Assembly: GCA_002783405.1 (NCBI GenBank)
Contig: PFGG01000055.1
Location: 118,003-182,002 of the forward strand
Direction: 5' to 3'
DNA length: 64,000 bases
From: a bacterium (Candidatus Blackallbacteria) CG13_big_fil_rev_8_21_14_2_50_49_14
GTDB lineage: Bacteria > Cyanobacteriota > Sericytochromatia > UBA7694
The position numbers and the translations under genes are program-made. Below, piece after piece: positions 60,972 through 64,000 of the stretch; position 1 is the stretch's first letter; each line of letters opens with the position of its first letter. The notes beneath the pieces are model-generated. The model was not told the DNA's origin and ran no database searches. It worked only from the letters and a program-made list of their open reading frames with translations.

Positions 60972-61499
60972 ATGACATCACAGCTTCCGATCCGCAAACA
61001 AAAACTGCATCCCGTCCGCGAAGTCAATCTCAGTGGAGATACCTGGCTGCACCAAGATGAACATCTCTGTGTCAGCTATTGGCATTTGCCCCGCACAGAA
61101 TCCGATCAGGTCGCCCATACCCTAACCCTGACGATTTTCGACGAAGCCATTCAAATTCACAGCAAACACAATGCAGCAGGAGAAAGACTTTACTGGTATT
61201 GTGATCTGCTTGAGGTCAAACGAGACGAAGGGGGGTGGCATCTGACCGATCTCTTGCTGGATGTTGTGGTTTTTCCCGACGGCAGCACCCGCATGCTGGA
61301 TCTTGGCGAACTGGCCGAAGCACTTGAAGAGGGGGGCATTCACCCCCAACAGGCCGCTCAGGCCCTGCGGCTGGCTGAAACCATTCAAGACTGGGCCAAC
61401 CAAAACGCCTTTCCCCCTCCTGTGGTCAGCAACTGGCTCCAGGCACATCCTGATGCGCTCAATTTTAGCCAGTATCACTCCCCAGAAGTTTCAACTTAA
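60972..61499 (+). CDS. DUF402 protein
   Basis: The 175-residue protein matches the DUF402/FomD-like barrel: LYWYCDLLEVKRDEGGWHLTDLLLDVVVFPDGSTRMLDLGELAEALEEGGI. Related nucleoside di/triphosphate phosphatases use the conserved Asp and Tyr of this block with a metal ion. A helical tail follows. The start ATG has AGAGG nine bases upstream. Its stop TAA directly abuts the ATG of the CoA-transferase gene. Confidence 0.88.
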   Translation: MTSQLPIRKQKLHPVREVNLSGDTWLHQDEHLCVSYWHLPRTESDQVAHTLTLTIFDEAIQIHSKHNAAGERLYWYCDLLEVKRDEGGWHLTDLLLDVVVFPDGSTRMLDLGELAEALEEGGIHPQQAAQALRLAETIQDWANQNAFPPPVVSNWLQAHPDALNFSQYHSPEVST

Positions 61500-62711
61500 A
61501 TGGCAGCTTCATTTAGCCAATCCCTCAAGGTGCTGGAACTGGCCTCTGTTTTGGCCGGCCCAGCCGTGGGGCTCTTTTTTGCTGAACTGGGTGCAGAGGT
61601 CATCAAGGTTGAAAATCTGCTCACGGCAGGCGATGTCACCCGTTGCTGGCGATTGCCCCAGGAATCTTCAAACACGGATATTTCGGCCTATTTTTCCTGT
61701 ATTAACTGGGGCAAACGCTCTTTGGCCCTCAATCTCAAAACAGCTGAAGGGCTTGCCATTATTCAAAAACTGGCAGCCCAGGCCGATATCGTGATTGTCA
61801 ATTATAAACCCGGAGATGCCGAAAAACTGGGGGTCGATGCGGCCAGCCTGAGAAAGCAGAACCCCGGCTTGATTTACGCCCATTTGACCGGCTATGGCCC
61901 CGACAATTCCCGCGCAGGCTTTGATGCCTTGATTCAAGCAGAAACAGGTTTTGTCGACCTCAATGGAGAAAGTGAAGGCCCCGGCTTAAAAATGCCAGTG
62001 GCTTTGATGGATTTACTGGCTGCGCATCAGCTCAAGGAAGCCATCCTGATCGCTTTGCTGGAACGGCAAGCCACAGGCCAGGGAGCCCTGCTCGAAATCG
62101 GACTGTTTCAAAGCGGTCTGGTCTCTTTGGCCAATCAAGCCAGTGCCTGGCTTCAAGCAGGACAACTTCCCCAGCGCATGGGGTCTGAGCACCCCAGCAT
62201 CGTCCCCTATGGCACGGTTTACAGCTGTCAACAAAATCAAAAGCTGATGCTGGCGGTTGGCAATGACGCGCAATTCAAAGCGCTCTGTGAAGTGCTGGGT
62301 TGCCCTGAACTGATACAAAATCAACGATTTCAGACCAATCCCCTGCGGGTGCAAAACCGCCAGCAGCTCCATCCATTGCTTCAAACGCGCATCGAAAACT
62401 TTCAACGCCAGGCTTTATTAACGCGTCTTTGGCAGGCAAAAGTACCTGCCGGTGCTTTGCATACGGTGGCGGAGGCGCTGGAACAACCCGAAGCCCAAGC
62501 ACTGCTGCTCAAAGCTGAAAAAGCAGGCAGCTCCTATCTGGGGCTGCGCAGTTTGGCTTTTGCTCCGCCTCAAGGACTTGAAACACTGTTGCCCCCGCCT
62601 CATCTCGGGGAACACAGCCAAGAGCTGCTTGTGGCCTTGGGTTTGAGTCTTTCTGAAATTCAAAGCCTGGAAAAAGCAGGTATTATTTTAACTCAAAATA
62701 TGTTTGAATAA
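61500..62711 (+). CDS. CaiB/BaiF-family CoA transferase
   Basis: The 403-residue protein is a family III CoA transferase: KVLELASVLAGPAVGLFFAELGAEVIKVEN, CINWGKRSLALNLKTAEG, LIYAHLTGYGPDNSRAGFDALIQAETGFVDLNG. The catalytic Asp is likely D171 in MPVALMDLLAAHQLKEA. It would move CoA between organic acids, such as succinate and another carboxylate. The substrate is not given by sequence. It starts right at the DUF402 stop and is followed by a small membrane protein gene. Confidence 0.92.
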   Translation: MAASFSQSLKVLELASVLAGPAVGLFFAELGAEVIKVENLLTAGDVTRCWRLPQESSNTDISAYFSCINWGKRSLALNLKTAEGLAIIQKLAAQADIVIVNYKPGDAEKLGVDAASLRKQNPGLIYAHLTGYGPDNSRAGFDALIQAETGFVDLNGESEGPGLKMPVALMDLLAAHQLKEAILIALLERQATGQGALLEIGLFQSGLVSLANQASAWLQAGQLPQRMGSEHPSIVPYGTVYSCQQNQKLMLAVGNDAQFKALCEVLGCPELIQNQRFQTNPLRVQNRQQLHPLLQTRIENFQRQALLTRLWQAKVPAGALHTVAEALEQPEAQALLLKAEKAGSSYLGLRSLAFAPPQGLETLLPPPHLGEHSQELLVALGLSLSEIQSLEKAGIILTQNMFE

Positions 62712-62715
62712 AAAA

Positions 62716-63207
62716 ATGAGCAGCAAAATACAGAGCCAAGCCCCTCTCAGCCCCCCTTCAGAAGGCATTGTCTTCTGGAATCTGGCGCAGGAACGCCACA
62801 GCGTGTTTCTCTTGGTTTTTGGCGCTTTGATCAGCGCCAGCCTGGCCTTGCTGATTCATGGTTTCAGCAGCCCTTTGACGGAGATCAGCAGACTCTGGCA
62901 AAGCTCTTTCTTTCTCTTTTACCTGAGTCTGGCCTACAGTCTTTGGAACCTTCACAAAAGCCTTTTTCTGCTGCAGAGTTTTCTGCTCTTGGGTTTCAGC
63001 ATTGGGCTGAATGGATTGCCCTTATTACAGCCTGAAATATTTACGGTTCTGCATCTTGAAGCACTTCAAAATTTTCTGCTCTTTGACAGCCAAACCCTTT
63101 TGCCTTGGCAAATCCCCTTCAACTATCTGGTGATCCCCTTTACAGCCCTGTGGCTGCTTTTCTACCGTTCACTGAAACCCTGGTTCATGCCAACACCGGA
63201 AGATTAA
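62716..63207 (+). CDS. Small polytopic membrane protein
   Basis: From ATG 62716 it has 163 residues and about four membrane helices (VFLLVFGALISASLALLIHGF, SFFLFYLSLAYSLWNL, LLQSFLLLGFSIGLNGLPLL, YLVIPFTALWLLFYRSL). A TTG 12 bases earlier lies inside the CoA-transferase gene end; either start would couple translation. No family is recognised. Confidence 0.7.
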   Translation: MSSKIQSQAPLSPPSEGIVFWNLAQERHSVFLLVFGALISASLALLIHGFSSPLTEISRLWQSSFFLFYLSLAYSLWNLHKSLFLLQSFLLLGFSIGLNGLPLLQPEIFTVLHLEALQNFLLFDSQTLLPWQIPFNYLVIPFTALWLLFYRSLKPWFMPTPED

Positions 63208-63311
63208 GAGAGCTTTGCACATCTCAAATCCGTTAAGTTGACACATTTGGCAGAGCGTCTGCCTAAAAAACTCACCCCTTAAGACGCTTTGCCGCTGAAT
63301 TTCAAACATGA

Positions 63312-63341
63312 AAAAAGCTGGAGAAAATTCTCCAGCTTTTT
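63312..63341. terminator. Rho-independent terminator hairpin
   Basis: AAAAAGCTGGA and TCCAGCTTTTT pair perfectly over 11 bases around an eight-base loop. A/T tracts on both sides make it usable by both the CoA-transferase operon and the convergent gene at 63367. Confidence 0.88.
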
Positions 63342-63366
63342 AGCTTCTATGACAGTGTCTGAGGTT

Positions 63367-64000
63367 TTAGCCTACAGTGGCTTCAGAAGCTTCTGTACTG
63401 GCAGCTTCAGAGCTCTCAGAAGCAGCAGTTTCAGTCCCTTCAGAAGCAGCGGCTTCTGTGGTGCCTTCGGCTTCAGCTTCAACTTCAGCTTCAACACTGA
63501 CTTCCACTGCTGTGGTTTCAGAGCCTTGTGCTTCAACCGTCACAGTAGCAGTGGTTTCTGCCGTGGTGGTGCTGCTGGCAGACTCTTCAACCGTCACCGT
63601 GGTCTGGGTCGCTGCATCGGTACAAGAAGAGGTCACTTCACCGGCTGCGCTGGCACCGAAGGTCAGATTGCGGGTGGTGGAGGTGCCATCAGCCTTGGTC
63701 CAGGTAATTGTGCCCGTACCCGTGGCTGAACCATCAGCAGCGACCACATGCTGACGCTGAACTTCACGCTTGCGACCATCTTTCCAGGTGGTGGTCGATT
63801 CTACAGAAACTGTCCGGCTGCCATCGGCATTGACGGTGACGGTACGGTGTACTGAACGCGTATAGTTTTTGTGGCTTGCATCCAGTTTGAAATCCAGGCT
63901 GACCAGTTTGCCGTCCATGGTGGTGCGGGAGAGGTAGGTATCACGTTTCAAACCAATTTTGGTATTTTCAAAGGAAACCTTTACAATCTCGGTGGTGCTG
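63367..64000 (-). CDS. Unknown protein with acidic Ala/Glu/Ser/Thr-rich tail, 5' end cut by window edge
   Basis: The frame stays open to the last base of the window, so the N-terminus is missing. The visible part starts STTEIVKVSFENTKIG, has beta-rich repeats (DGSRTVSVESTTTWKDGRK, DGSATGTGTITWTKADGTS) and a single Cys. It ends with a ~70-residue low-complexity tail of Ala, Glu, Ser, Thr and Val. The bases TGG/TTG near 63951 can serve as start codons but upstream in-frame codons are sensible, so the protein is probably longer. The style suggests a secreted or surface protein. The terminator at 63312 follows. Confidence 0.7.
   Translation of the reverse strand, partial: STTEIVKVSFENTKIGLKRDTYLSRTTMDGKLVSLDFKLDASHKNYTRSVHRTVTVNADGSRTVSVESTTTWKDGRKREVQRQHVVAADGSATGTGTITWTKADGTSTTRNLTFGASAAGEVTSSCTDAATQTTVTVEESASSTTTAETTATVTVEAQGSETTAVEVSVEAEVEAEAEGTTEAAASEGTETAASESSEAASTEASEATVG

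Noticed and set aside
1..64000. tRNA, rRNA or integron integrase genes
   Set aside because: No cloverleaf, rRNA segment or tyrosine recombinase motif was recognised anywhere in the window; this was by eye only.

Overview
The window looks like a chromosomal segment of a flagellated, diderm, heterotrophic bacterium. It carries outer-membrane beta-barrel proteins, lipoproteins, periplasmic enzymes and a flagellar export/switch operon. The housekeeping genes are roughly half GC. The mix (citrate synthase, PLP decarboxylase, CoA transferase, calpain-like and cyclic-nucleotide-binding giant proteins, divergent FliM/FliN) would fit a large-genome non-photosynthetic relative of the Cyanobacteria (Sericytochromatia/Blackallbacteria type). 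That placement is a guess from gene style, not proven by the sequence.

Bases 1-8100 hold a truncated unknown protein, a CheW-like protein, a fatty acid cis/trans isomerase, a TruC-type pseudouridine synthase, a small unknown gene, a lipoprotein, and the wreckage of two insertion sequences, one of them fused to a MarR fragment. Bases 8659-25437 form an AT-richer accessory island with every gene on the minus strand. It holds a deaminase toxin with SUKH immunity protein, a Cap4/STAND ATPase with a second nuclease, a membrane-anchored dCTP-deaminase/dUTPase-like protein with a methyltransferase, an HEPN protein with an HNH-like protein, and a NYN RNase followed by a nuclease-TIR-APAZ protein and a short Argonaute. 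Four gene groups end in a two-stem palindrome whose outer arms are CCAAC...GTTGG, strongly resembling integron attC sites. Four groups begin with a related leader of about 110-160 bases that contains a mini-ORF and a CTTG-RCT-N3-GCAAG hairpin. I read the island as an integron-like array of multi-gene defence cassettes without an integrase in view. It is the most interesting part of the window. A cluster of GTATAACTCC hairpins borders it at 25441-25790.

Bases 25985-31582 hold a TPR/2OG oxygenase, a DUF481-like barrel protein, a C39-like protease lipoprotein, citrate synthase and a TPR membrane protein. Bases 31606-37521 are a minus-strand flagellar operon read in the order fliM, a 697-residue FliN-like membrane protein, fliN, fliO, fliP, fliQ, fliR, TPR gene. 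FliM lacks the CheY-binding N-terminal peptide, and the membrane FliN-like protein is unusual.

Bases 37672-64000 are mostly cell-envelope and metabolic genes: DacB, a saccharopine/lysine dehydrogenase, an MltA-like 3D protein, a GH35-like beta-galactosidase, a glycosyltransferase, DUF2071, DUF302, YaiO, an EF-hand calpain protease, a 1738-residue cNMP/NHL protein, a methyltransferase, an aspartoacylase, DUF4253, an Orn/Lys/Arg decarboxylase, DUF402 and a CaiB-type CoA transferase. They end in a truncated gene with an acidic Ala/Glu/Ser/Thr-rich tail. No rRNA, tRNA or CRISPR array was recognised.
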